In this document: positions 1 through 11,001 of the stretch, piece after piece | How the letters are laid out: each line of letters begins with the position of its first letter | Position numbering within the stretch: the first letter of the stretch is position 1 | Origin: Bidens hawaiensis | Lineage: Eukaryota > Streptophyta > Magnoliopsida > Asterales > Asteraceae | NCBI GenBank assembly: GCA_021521415.1 | Contig: JAIQDT010001667.1 | Location: 124,001 to 188,000, forward strand | Direction of reading: 5' to 3' | DNA length: 64,000 bases | Position numbers and translations under genes: made by a program | The notes under the pieces: model-generated | Database searches by the model: none | What the model was told of the DNA's origin: nothing | What the model saw: the letters and a program-made list of their open reading frames with translations, nothing else

Positions 1-3000
1 CAATTCAAAACTTCCAAAATGGGGACCACGGCCCCACTCTCGTGCAAAACATAGGCCCCCCTTCGAGGGGAATCCTTTTCCACTAAGGTAGAAAGCGTTT
101 GAATCGCTTCATAAGCCGTTGCGTGTACTTCCCCGTGTAAAAGTTTGACCAGCTCGGGTAACGCTTTCGCCTCCAAAACGCAAAACGTACCCTTCACGCT
201 ACATATACCACCGTGAGCTGGACATATGTTGACCCGAGCTCGACCAAAACACGAGCACCATTGACCAGTTGATGATGTCATCGTGAGCTCCGAGCTACGC
301 ATGGATAGATCACCTATTAGAGCAGCAGCGCGTGCCTTGGCGGTAACCGACCCGTTTTTCAGAGACTCCACGAGTAAACTATACGCACCGAGCTCAACCA
401 CTATTTTCTGAGCCTCGATGTTGGTCGGATCCGTGAACCGAAAGAGTGCACTCAATGCGTTTTCTTTAGCTTCCATGTTACCCGATTCGAGTATCTCGAT
501 AATCGCTTTTAGTCCTTCTAATTCGATTAACTTACTTGTGAGTATAACTTCCGATTTTGGTAGGTTTGCTAATAACCCAACTGCAGCTTTTTGTACATCG
601 CTTTTGTTCGTGTTTTCTAAAAGCCCGATAAACGCTTCTAATCGTCTCGGTTTTAAAAGAAACTCCGCCACGCCTAGAGGCTCGTGGTTGGAGAACAAAA
701 ACAAAAGGTTGATAGCAGCTTCACGTGTTTCACTATCAGCGTGATCAAGAAGATTTAAAACAAGAGAAATCCCGCCAGCGGTAAGAACCGCGGTCTTCAC
801 GAGCCCAGATTCAGATTCAAGAATCTTGAAAAGTGAACGTAAAACAGGTCTCAAAACGGTGTATGGTAAATGGGTATTTTGTAAAAATGCTAATAAATTT
901 TCAACTAAAGACTCGAGATTTAGTTGGGTTTCGTTCGCATCGACAAGAAACTTGATCCCGTCCCCGTTTGAAGAAAGTTTTTCAAGAATTTCTGAACATT
1001 TGGCAAGAATGATGACCGGAAACGGTGTGGAACACATCATGTCAACTATTAACGGGACGGCACCAGAAGCTGAGAAAACGTGTTTGTTTTCTGAAACGGT
1101 TAAAAGCTTAACGAGCATTGATAATGATAACTCTTTTGCTTCCAAGTCAGCGGATGCAAATTCGAGTAAAGGTGGGATTAAACCAAGCTCACATAGGATC
1201 TTTGTATTATGTTCTTCAAATTCCAAATTAACAATCTTTCTTAGAATTGCTATTTTTGTTGACCTTTGACCTTGAACGATTCGATCTACTAGAGGTTCGT
1301 ACCATTCTTCTTTGGCGGAAATAATAATATTTTCTTCATCAATATCTACAAGTTTTTGCAAGATTTTATGCGTTTTTTCAGCTAATTCCGCTTCGGACCC
1401 CTTTAAAATCGTTACAAGAAAGGAAACTGGATTGCATTGTTGAGAGAGTTCTCGGGTGTAATCCATATTTTGACCCGATTCATCGATCACTATTTCATAT
1501 ATTAACTCTAATGCAGCTTTAGATGGATCTGAGTCATACACTAAGCATGGAACTATGTGACAAAAGCCCTTATTCTCAACCAAGAGATCCTGTTAATTAC
1601 AAAAAGGTAACAAAACATACATTAGAGCAAAGAACATTTCAAAACAGAGAAATTTGCATAAAAAGGTAAATAGCATTGCTTAAAGTCTATTTTAGGCAAT
1701 CAATATTTTGTAAAAAGAAGGGGAAAATCATCAAATGACTGTTTCGACCTATGAGTTTGACAAAATAGCCTTGGTTTTTTCCATTTATAAGAATATCATT
1801 TGCCTTTTCTTGTTTTTAGTTAAGAAATTGTTTCGGCCAACCAGAAGCTTCCACATGACACATCCTATTGCGTCAACAATAATATAATTTTACTTTTCTT
1901 GTTTCTAGTTCACAAGTTGTTTCAACCGACCAGAAGCTTCCACATGGCGCAACAAATTTCCATATAGCGCTGGAGAGTGGATCTGTTGCACTAGATGGAA
2001 ATCTTTTGTTCCAGCATTGAAATTTGATGCGCCAAGGGACATTTGTCAAAACTTTAGTTGACTGGAATTAAAAGTGGCTATTTTGTGAAATTCACATTGG
2101 TGAAGATGGCCACTTTGGTGATTTTCCCAATAAAGAAAGACCAACATGGTCAAGTTCTGCTATATCTTCATTTTCACCATGTAAATATAGTCAATAAGTC
2201 CAAAAAAATTGAAACTTTGATTTCTACAATTAGACCTTAAAATAAAAAAAGAACATTATATAACCTTGTTTCTGGCATGTCCTTCAACTGCATATTTTAA
2301 CGTAATCAACACTTCGGTCTTAACTTGCTGGTGATGCAAGTTTGGGAGGATATTAATGAGCAACTCAGTGAGTCCACCAATCGAAACCCAATCTTTATTA
2401 ATCGAATTCTCTTTTATAAGATCCCGAATTTGATAAACCGCATCTTTAATGCTCGAACTATTTTCTGACATCAATTTTGCCTTACAAGATCTAATTCTCA
2501 TGCAATAATTGAGCCCTTTCCATTCTTGTATTGACTGTCTCAACTGGATATTCGACCTAAAAGACAAATCTTCAAGCGGCTCACCGGTTATGGGATCGGT
2601 TGTTTCACCAGAACCGAACCATGCTTCAATAGCAACTCGTGAATATGCAGTACCGTTAGAGAGACTAACCGGATCATCCATAACGGTTTTAGTGATTCCA
2701 CAAATGAATGCCTTAAAAGGTGGAATAGATTCTGATTTTGGATCATGACCTTCTATTACACGTAACCGTTGCATGTATTGATCCTTAACGTGCTCAAAAT
2801 CCCGAGCAGCATCAGCTCGCGATAGCAGCTCGATAATTTGCTCCAAAAAGTAAACCTCGGCTCTTTCTTTTCGATTTTCAGCTTCTTCTTTCTCTCTCTT
2901 GAAGCTGTCTAGTTCTTTGCGAATCTCAGACGGTTCAACCGTCACGCCCACGGCTCGAGCTATGTCCACAATGATATCGTTTGCAAAACTGTTGTCGAGC

Positions 3001-3494
3001 TTTTGACTCGCGAGACCCTGGTCTAACTTGTCCAAGATTTGAATCTGGGACTGACACGTGGCGAATTCGGCACGCTGCATCTCGTTTTGCAACCGTGTCA
3101 CTTCATCAGATATCCCAGATAAGATCTCAGTGTTTGCAAGGCATAAATTATTTAACGATTTCCCAATGTCTCGCGTTACATCTTGTACCTCTTTAACAAT
3201 GTGCCTGCATTTGATTAACAAGTAGAACCGCCCTCGGTTTTTGTATTTTTCAACAAGGGAGTTGGCTTTTTTGACATCGGTTTCGAGGTTCTCGAGGGCT
3301 TTTGTTGTGATTGGTGACTCGTTTAAGTTTCCTAGCTCGAGTTCTTTTAGCACACCCACGATGTCGAAAAGGTGAGCCGAAAGGGTCCTGAAACTTTCCT
3401 TTTCAACAATTATATCTTTGGCTGCCTGAGCTGTTTTGATGACCTGGCTTATCGTCACAGCTAATATCGTACCGATTGGTAGTATATCCGCCAT
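1..3494 (-). CDS. U-box/ARM-repeat E3 ubiquitin ligase, PUB42/43/44-like (3' end beyond window)
   Basis: Spliced minus-strand gene. Exon 1 is 2265-3494 (410 codons, ATG at 3494); exon 2 runs from 1589 off the left edge. The intron is GT..AG and phase 0: exon 1 ends ..GHARNK and exon 2 resumes DLLVENKG. I read exon 2 through to base 1 without a stop. Residues 1-250 are helical with a coiled-coil stretch (about 190-220). The U-box is at about 258-330 (PPFKAFICGITKTVMDDPV to LRQSIQEWKGLNY). Exon 2 encodes helical ARM-type repeats, and near the window edge a C..C..H-GICS segment typical of the PUB43/44 group. The family transfers ubiquitin to substrates; the ARM part binds partners. A GTG codon precedes the ATG in frame and I did not use it. 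Exact orthology to PUB42, 43 or 44 is unresolved. Confidence 0.9.
1590..2264 (-). other. Intron of the U-box gene
   Basis: The donor (AACAAG|GTTATA, minus strand) lies at 2264 and the acceptor (TTAACAG|GATC) ends at 1590. The intron contains an imperfect direct repeat: about 60 bp around 1810-1860 recurs at 1895-1947, sharing AGAAGCTTCCACATG. No coding content is seen. Confidence 0.8.
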
Positions 3495-3892
3495 CACAGC
3501 TATTAGCTAATCAAAAACAATTAAAAGTAAAAAGAGCTTCAAATTATAAATTGAATGAACATAAAGTGTTAAATCCTTATAATAACTAATTTGCAAGAAC
3601 TTTATAAGGACATGAAGTAAGCAAATCATCGAACACTTGGTGGGCATGTTAGTAAACACTTAACAGTTTGAAAATTTCATCATAAAAAACAAGTAGAACA
3701 TGTAAACTAGCACAGACAAGTACAATATGACAAGAAAGCATGTTAATCCAAAAGTAAAACCAAGTAAGCAAATGATCGAACACTTGGTGGGCATGTTAAC
3801 AAATTTAAAACTACAGAGATGAGTTTTGCAAGATTATTACCTGTAAAGAGGTGAAAATGTGTGTTGATTGTGAAACACAGAAAGGAGGTTAA

Positions 3893-3932
<40 letters not shown>

Positions 3933-4681
3933 ATGATGATCGAAGAGGGAAGAAAACTGAGTCTACTTCCCAAGTCAATAGCTGTCGGTGAAAATTTCAT
4001 GGATGTTGATGGAATCAAAATTACGACTCTTTTTCCCACGAAATTTCTCATGACCTTGACAAATGACAACGATGAATGATCCTTAATATATTATGGAGTG
4101 TTGCACCGGGTAGGTCGGATCTGTTAGAGGTAGAAGGTGGGTTCGGTTGATACCATGATTAAACTTAAAAAATTAAATTCGTCAAAATAAAAAGATTAAC
4201 AAATAAGAACATTTAAAAAATTTTAAGTAACATTTATATTATAGGTCAGGTAAAACTCAGGCGTTGATAAAACCTGGCGTGTAAAAACCGAGCGTTTCAA
4301 TGTGAATTTGGTCTGCACCAATTATGTTTGTTAACATATAAACAACATTGGTAAAACTCAAGCGTTAAGATCTAAAAAATAAATTTGTCAAATTCACACA
4401 TAAACAAATAAGATGTTTAAAATGATATTTTGTCGGTCGGTAACCCTCGGATGTTTTAACAATTGGATTTACAATAAACATGTTTTAAATACTTTTTCAA
4501 GAAAAAACCATTATCCAACCCTATACTCTAAATACTGTTAACCACAACATGTTTTTAAACAGGTTTGATGCCCACCAATGACACAATAAAAAATTTATAT
4601 TAATGTATCCTTTCCAAGAATCGAACCAGGACAAATGAGCAAAACAACATCAAACTCAAATAAACAAACTTTTGTCACCAG
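3495..4681. other. 5' flank of the U-box gene, with possible leader intron
   Basis: On the minus strand a donor-like TTTACAG|GTAATA at about 3841 and an acceptor-like TTTTTGATTAG at about 3502 suggest a 5'-UTR intron, which is inferred. A roughly 40-bp segment (AAGCAAATSATCGAACACTT) occurs twice, near 3618 and 3763. From 4080 to 4681 there is AT-rich sequence with no recognisable gene. Confidence 0.5.
3894..3930. repeat. (ATT)n microsatellite
   Basis: About twelve uninterrupted ATT units lie in the probable leader region of the U-box gene. The short open frames in this area are by-products of this repeat. Confidence 0.95.
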
Positions 4682-5025
4682 CAGTGGCGAAGATTGCTTA
4701 GGGACCGGGTGGCCCCGGGCCCCCCTGTTTTTTTATGCGGAAGTGTAAATTTACCCGTTTTCGTCCGAAATTTTTTATACGTAGTGTAAAATTTAGCCGT
4801 TTCGACCGAATTTTTTTACGCAGTGCAAAATTTAGCCGTTTTCGGCCGAAATTTTTTATACGTAATGCAAAATTTAGCCGTTTTCGGCAAAAAAATTTTA
4901 TGCGTAGGGTAAATTTAGCCGTTTTTAACCAAAAATTTGAGCCCGCCCCCCTTCGGTTATAAAATTTTATATACATTTAAGTTCGCCACCCCCCTCCCAG
5001 TGCCTTAGTCCAAGCTTCGCCACTG
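4682..5025. mobile_element. Non-autonomous hAT element (MITE), 344 bp
   Basis: Terminal inverted repeats CAGTGGCGAAG (4682) and CTTCGCCACTG (ending 5025) are bounded by a perfect 8-bp target-site duplication GTCACCAG (4674-4681 and 5026-5033), diagnostic of hAT transposition. The interior carries about four tandem copies of a roughly 42-bp unit built on AAATTTAGCCGTTTTCGGCC. The two ORFs in it (92 and 75 aa, opposite strands) are translations of that repeat and not genes. There is no transposase, so it would have needed one in trans. Confidence 0.93.
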
Positions 5026-6017
5026 GTCACCAGGCCAGAACTAACCTTGTGTTTGCATTGCACAAATATCTAATATGTATGAAAATTAAATCATGGAACT
5101 TATTTCAATTCTGGGCACCAACCAACGGGCTCTTTTACTATGTTTGCATTGCACAAATATCTAATATATATGAAAATTAAATCATGAAAGTTATTCACTT
5201 GTGTGGCGTCAACGGTCTCTTTTACTATATATGTGTGTGTAGATAATATGTTATTTACATATGTAATGTTTTAAACAGTTTAACTAAAAACCTTTATAAC
5301 TTATATGATATGCTTAATTTTACCCAGAAAAACTGAAAGATAAAATCATGAAATTTTATAAAGGAGTAAAGATTTTCCAACGTCTCACCCTCCCATGACC
5401 ATATTAGTAGCTTTTGCTAAAACTGAAATTTTACTAAATACATGTGCTTGTTTAACTAGAGCCTATACCTAAATCCACACCAAAACTCAAAAGCGAGCCT
5501 AATATCGCATAGCTGTCTTTTAGACGGGTCGTCACACTAAAGCCAGTGGAGAAAAAAAATGAAAACGAACCGAAAGAGAAACATAGCCAACTTGGTCTAG
5601 TCTTCACACAAGACTTTTCCAAACGCTTGACCAAACCCACTGAAATCCATCAAATCTACAATATATACTTTCATTGAAGTTTTCACAAGTATTCATATAC
5701 AACTGAATGGTTTTTGTGCTTCCACGGTTCCACTCATCTTGTCTTATCTGTCAGCAACCGGACCACATGATAACTTGACCTTGACTTATAAATCTACCCA
5801 TAAAAGCTCGGCCCGAAAACAGTTCAATCACAATATTATGTCGATGCCATAAATGTCAATTACAAGCTTACAACCACATTCTTTAAGATAATAGAAATAC
5901 ATTACATGCAAGTAACTTGATACATTTTTATTGAAATTTGACAGCACATAACATGAACTAAAAACACATGTTCATGATGGAACATATAGATTATGCAAAC
6001 GATATAAACTTTACCAC
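5026..6017. other. Intergenic, with a 91-bp tandem duplication
   Basis: A segment beginning TTTGCATTGCACAAATATC occurs at 5052 and again at 5142 (period about 91 bp, roughly 90% alike). The remainder (5230-6017) is the 3' side of the PET100-like gene. The 62-aa minus-strand ORF at 5452-5640 has no recognisable feature. Confidence 0.6.
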
Positions 6018-6337
6018 TCATGATTGTGTGCCTCGTTTGCGGGCTAGTTCACGGGCCATTTCTCTTAGTTCCTCTGGTGATTGCGGTCTCGGTCCCTCGG
6101 GAGGGTACACAACATATTGTCGCTTCAAAACAAATACAAATGACTCATAACACTAATATTAAAAGATTAAAATGCTGAAATGTAACAATAATAATAATAT
6201 ATACTTACCCCGCCCATGACTTTGTGAAGATTTTTAGTATCATTGGCGAAGAAATACATAAGCCCGATTGGAACGGTAACGTAGACAGCGAACTTTACAA
6301 TCTCCAAAACGCCTTTAGATGTACCCAAGGATGTCAT
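6018..6337 (-). CDS. PET100: PET100-like cytochrome c oxidase assembly protein
   Basis: Two coding exons on the minus strand: 6209-6337 (ATG at 6337) and 6018-6122 (stop TGA at 6018-6020). The intron 6123-6208 has a GTAAGT donor and a TTTTGAAG acceptor, phase 0. The product is 77 aa: a short N-terminus, one hydrophobic segment (EIVKFAVYVTVPIGLMYFFA) and a polar tail with VVYPPEGPRP followed by EELREMARELARK. Size, single membrane segment and the YPPEGPRP motif match the plant PET100 family, small inner-membrane mitochondrial proteins needed for complex IV assembly. A splice acceptor (TTGCAG) at 6356, just upstream of the ATG, indicates a 5'-UTR intron. The short length and conserved motif make the identification firm, though function is taken from the family. 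Confidence 0.88.
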
Positions 6338-7090
6338 CGTCAGCGTCTTCAAAAACTGCAATCAAATTCAGTGTATATCGAGTTCGTTCTTTTAACACTC
6401 GATCAAAATCCTAACAGTGCAAGGCGTGCAAACCTCGCAAAATGGGGCAAAACGGGCCGTTTTAGAAAAGTATCAATCCGGGTCACGCTTACATAGGTTC
6501 GGGTGGAAATGGATATCAACGACTATAAATAATATTTGCAGTAACATTTTTTTTTGAACGACAATAACTGTAGTAAATATATCTAATAATTGACACACAT
6601 GATGTATCATGTATGTATCAGATTCAGAGCAAATCAAGTGCATACACAGAGCTAGATTGATCTTGATCACAAGTATGATAATGTAATTATTTAAACTTCA
6701 CATATAAAATAATAAACTGATATCAGTTGCTAAAACTAAGAATATAATTAACCCATTTAACATTAATCTGAATGATGGGTTTTCACTCAATTTTAAAATT
6801 AAAGACTCCGGATGCCAAGTTTCTAAAAATCCTCAGTTTTAATTGAAGAAAACAATAGGTTTTTCATCTGGTATAATAATCTAATCTCAAAATTAAGAGG
6901 TGCTACTGTAATGATTTAAGAACTGTAACTAGGGGAATAATAATATTAAAGAAACTAGTTGGGAATAAACGCTAACCTGATTCAACAAGGAGATAGAAAG
7001 AAAGAAGATGATTACACGGATTGCCGGTGATTCAAATGGTAGGTCTCGTCTGCGACAAATACACTCTTCTTCCCTCTTTTTACTTCTACC
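6338..7090 (-). other. 5'-UTR intron and leader of the PET100-like gene
   Basis: A donor-like GAATCAG|GTTAGC (minus strand) at about 6977 pairs with the acceptor at 6356-6360, giving a leader intron of about 620 bp and a leader exon of about 6978-7090. The splice signals are visible; transcript extent is inferred. Confidence 0.5.
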
Positions 7091-9518
7091 CGGCCCATCT
7101 TCTTTATCGGGTCAGCCCGAAGTTTATATCAATCTGAATCTAAAGTGTTTGGATCTGAATTGTCAGGCCCACTACAAGATGCATGAGTTACAGTATAATA
7201 CGGATTAGTCTTATCTATGTAGGCCAATCCGGGTTTATAAAACGTTGGGTGAGCAATGGGTCAAACCTGGCCCTGTGGGTGATTGGAACTGGGTTGGCTG
7301 ATAATTGTACTGACGAGTGACGACTAAGAGGTGTCGGTCCAGGTTTCATTTTCAGATTGGTTGTGTTCGGTTCGGTTCGGTTCGCAACTAGGTTCAAATT
7401 GGACCGAAAGCGATTTCGAACATTGGATTCTGTTGCGCTAGTAATGTAGGCTGAAACATAATTTATTGGGCCAGTATTAACCCCGGTTGAAGTTAAACAA
7501 AAAGTAGTGTAGTATGGACTATGGAATAATATAAGTTGTAATATCACAACTTGTGGTTCACTAACTGTCACTTTCTTCGGACATTTTTTTACCAACCAAA
7601 TTCTATAATGACCACCTTCAAACTTGTCAACCCGATCACTTTTTGATCATTACTCGACGTGATTTTTAACTAATCAAATTATATCACTTGTCTAAAAAAC
7701 AACGTCTGAAGCCAAAATTAACTCGCCGAATGCCTAAATAATCCAGTAGGCTCCGACAATTTTATTTTTAAAATCTAGCCACCCAACGATTTTATAACTC
7801 GTAGTAAAATATGGTTGGTTAAAAACATATAAAGTAATAATTAGAAAGGGATCCAGTAAACAAATTTTAGGGTGTATATTTTCTAGAATAGGACAATAGG
7901 CAGGTTAAATGGACACATTGATCATTATCTCTTTTAAAAGACTATTTAACAAAATAGGCATTTTTAAAACTATTTACAAAAGCAAGTAAAAAATTTTTTT
8001 GTTATCTTTTATTTAAAAGTATCGGAATGTAATAATGAAAACTATGACCTATTGGCCTATAATAATTCATGCTAACAATTTAGTTGTTGATAGTTCCAAC
8101 TTTCATTTTCCATGTTTTTCCATGCTTAGACAATCATAGTAGCATAATTATCATAAATTTAGAATGGTTTTTGGATTTGTTTTTCCTCGACGATCTAATT
8201 TATATACGTGTTAAGGAATGTTAGTTTAAACCCATAATCCTTACCCGGAGAGGGAGAGAGACCGATCGACATAATGATTTTCAAAGTCTATTAAGCGTTC
8301 TATTAAATATCCAATGTTCTATTAAGATCGCACTAGGAGGGTCAAATGTATTAGTCTCAACCTTTATATCACAACTCAAGAAGATTCTTTATTAAATATC
8401 ATCAAAGTCTTTGGTAGAATACAACTTTTAAATAACAAGAATAATGCTTAATTAATTTAAAAAAGAAGTTCCAGATTATAAATAAAATAATAATAAAGGT
8501 AAATGATAAGTTACAAAAATAAAAAATAAATTATAGCCGTACAACATGTATAGTTTTGAATTTCAATGGTGTGGTTATGATTTGTTGTGTTGTTATATTG
8601 TCCGTCCAAGTCTATTCTCTTTGATAATTTCAACATAAAGAAAGAGTTGTATGATATTATTATCAAAAATCGCCATCGAAGTAGATGGGTCACCAAATCT
8701 ATTCATACATCAGTATATCAATCTCACACATTCACACCGCTAATTATTAATAAATTTACTTTTTTTTTGTTTATGTTAATATTTAATGTTTCAGGTATCA
8801 TGTAATTAATACCCGCCGTTAGTTATAATTCAGACAAATTTAAGTCACTTTTTTTATTTGTCTCGTACTATGTTCTTTTGTATGTGTCTTATTCAAGTAT
8901 TCAACGTTGGATGAGAGCAAAGCTCCTTGTTTTCATCCCCAAGTTCAACATGTTAAACTAAAAGAAGCACATTCTGAGACCTATTCCCTTGATTCTTTTT
9001 ATTCGAAATATGTATATTTATTTGAGACGACATGAAAAAAAAGATGATATAGAACGGGACATTTGATTTATAGAATTCAATAGAATTAATTACACGATAT
9101 TTCAATTTGTCATGTGTTTTTTTAACTTGTGGTTTACCGTCAAATGTCAATGATCCCTAGCCTAAGTGTTTGAGGTGAAACACTCAAAGACTTCACTGTA
9201 AAAAGAGAGGTCTTGGGTTTAAGGGTGAAATGAAGATGATCGGGTGAGTTAGTGATCCATCGTTGATCTAAATGTTCATTAAAAAAAACTATATATGTAG
9301 TTGACCAAAACTTCCCATATAGGGAATTCGGATTTCCTTCCTTATCTAAACAAATTTTCAGGTCACCAGAAACAATGCTCACTAACACCAAACCGTAGTA
9401 GGAGATCTCTATATAACGCTCAACATCATTCTTTGTATAGCGTCTCTATTAGCCTAAACTGAAGCTGGAGATCTTTGTCAAACTGCTTTATGTTGGAATC
9501 CTAGCCATAACTAGAAAC

Positions 9519-9558
<40 letters not shown>

Positions 9559-9818
9559 CACTGATAGTGAAAATCTGTTAGTAATTACTGATAAATTAAT
9601 AATGTATGCAAAGAAAAACTCTACGAGTCGGTAGTCCATCAGTAATTATAGACAGGTTATTGACAAACAACATAACCATAGAAAATATAAATTTTACTAT
9701 ATATAATATTTCAAATAAAGTTTGTTCCAAGCTTTTTAGGTTTTTTTTGGTGGGAAGCCATGTCTGACAGACTGTCCGTTTGTAATCCGCCATTACTAAA
9801 AGGATCACTTCAATGTAT
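7091..9818. other. Intergenic, AT-rich
   Basis: No gene is recognised. The 126-aa minus-strand ORF at 7215-7595 lacks any domain and overlaps repeated GGTTCGGTTCG sequence. A possible tRNA-derived SINE lies near 9157-9260 (see findings). Confidence 0.5.
9520..9558. repeat. (ATT)n microsatellite
   Basis: An uninterrupted run of about thirteen ATT units in intergenic DNA. Confidence 0.95.
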
Positions 9819-10212
9819 CATCATCATCATCATCATCATCGTACTCAGTATATCCCACCAATAGCAATGCTATGGTAGGGTCTGAGGAGGGTAAGATGTA
9901 GACAGCCTTACCTCTATCCCATAGGGATAGAGAGGCTGCTTCCGGTGAGACCCCCGGCTCGATAGTAGTTTTGAATCAAGCCTTGGACATAAGACACATA
10001 ACACTCAATCATCGGGACACCGGCTGATTGGTGCATGTGCCCTTGTCTTTCGGCTATCAACGCCACCACATGATGCCTGATTCCGCCACTTTTAACGTTA
10101 TTTTCACGTGATTAGTAAAATAACGTCAAAATTAGTGCAATTTTACTTTTGCCCACCCAAGGGTTCACACATATATACATTATATGTGCGCACCGCAAGC
10201 AGGGCGTTCACA
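9819..10212 (-). mobile_element. SINE (TS-like 3' region) with 13-bp target-site duplication
   Basis: Flanked by a perfect 13-bp direct repeat CACTTCAATGTAT (9806-9818 and 10213-10225). Read on the minus strand, the element ends in a simple (GAT)n tail at 9819 onward, preceded by a block containing GAGCCGGGGGTCTCACCGG, GGATAGAGGTAAGGCTGTC and CCCTCCTCAGACCC. This resembles the 3' region of plant TS-type SINEs, which end in a simple trinucleotide repeat. About 390 bp is long for a SINE; the 5' half (10050-10212) is not obviously tRNA-like. It is transcribed by Pol III if active and has no coding capacity. Confidence 0.8.
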
Positions 10213-10225
10213 CACTTCAATGTAT

Positions 10226-10839
10226 ATATTCCATATATAATCCGTCGGCAATATCTATTATAAAGATGGTGTAAACCTTCTCTTATTCAAACACATTCCA
10301 ACATGTTTTAAAATGTATGAGTCTCTAGAAATATATGTTCAAAAATTTTCATAAAATATTTTTATTTCTAATCATTAAATTATGTAGGTCTTCTCGAGTC
10401 GAAACTTGTGAAATGCTTGTGTGGAAACATGCGTAGAGACTATGAGATTTATAGAAATCATTTACACTATTTTTCGACAAAAGTATCAATGACGGATTGC
10501 CAATTCACAATACCCACTTTCACAAAAGGATTTCTAACTTAAAAGACATCTATTTTGTAGTGAGCGGAGTAGATTGAAATAGCACAAATAAAATAAAAGT
10601 TTTGTTTGAATCATATTAATTTTTTATTTAAGTTGTTATCAAGTCACTATGTATTTATAAATATACAATTTCATCTAAGTTGTTGCTTTGGTAGTTGTTA
10701 TTGTGCACAACATTTTGTCACCTCCATTCACTATGTTTTATGTAGTTGGTTTTGATGCCCACTTGAATATAGATGCATGGATGTTAACTTTTGATGCCCG
10801 CATATTTTTTTAAAATTCTACGAACCGATCATGTAACGT
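10226..10839. other. Intergenic between SINE and copia element
   Basis: AT-rich sequence with no recognisable gene. The right part may belong to the Helitron suggested at 13456-13459. Confidence 0.5.
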
Positions 10840-10844
10840 GTCAA

Positions 10845-11001
10845 TGTAATAGAATAAAATCAACCTCAATAATCATTGAGGGATTTGGGAGCTATATTTA
10901 TAACTTAGAAATACGAAGATCTCTCCTGTAATTAAGGAGAGTCAATCACAAATACAAGGAAACACAATTAATACATTGATTACAAATTATTTCCGTTTAT
11001 A
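10845..11001 (-). repeat. 3' LTR of the copia element
   Basis: 157 bp, paired with 13197-13353. It begins TGTAATAG on the plus strand and ends CCGTTTATA, so the termini are TG..TA and not the usual TG..CA. Confidence 0.92.

Noticed and set aside
418..1269. Plus-strand ORFs of 108 and 147 aa
   Set aside because: Antisense to the ARM-repeat exon of the U-box gene, whose minus-strand frame is open and spliced.
7215..7595. 126-aa minus-strand ORF
   Set aside because: No domain, low-complexity GGTTCGG repeats, no splice or promoter support.
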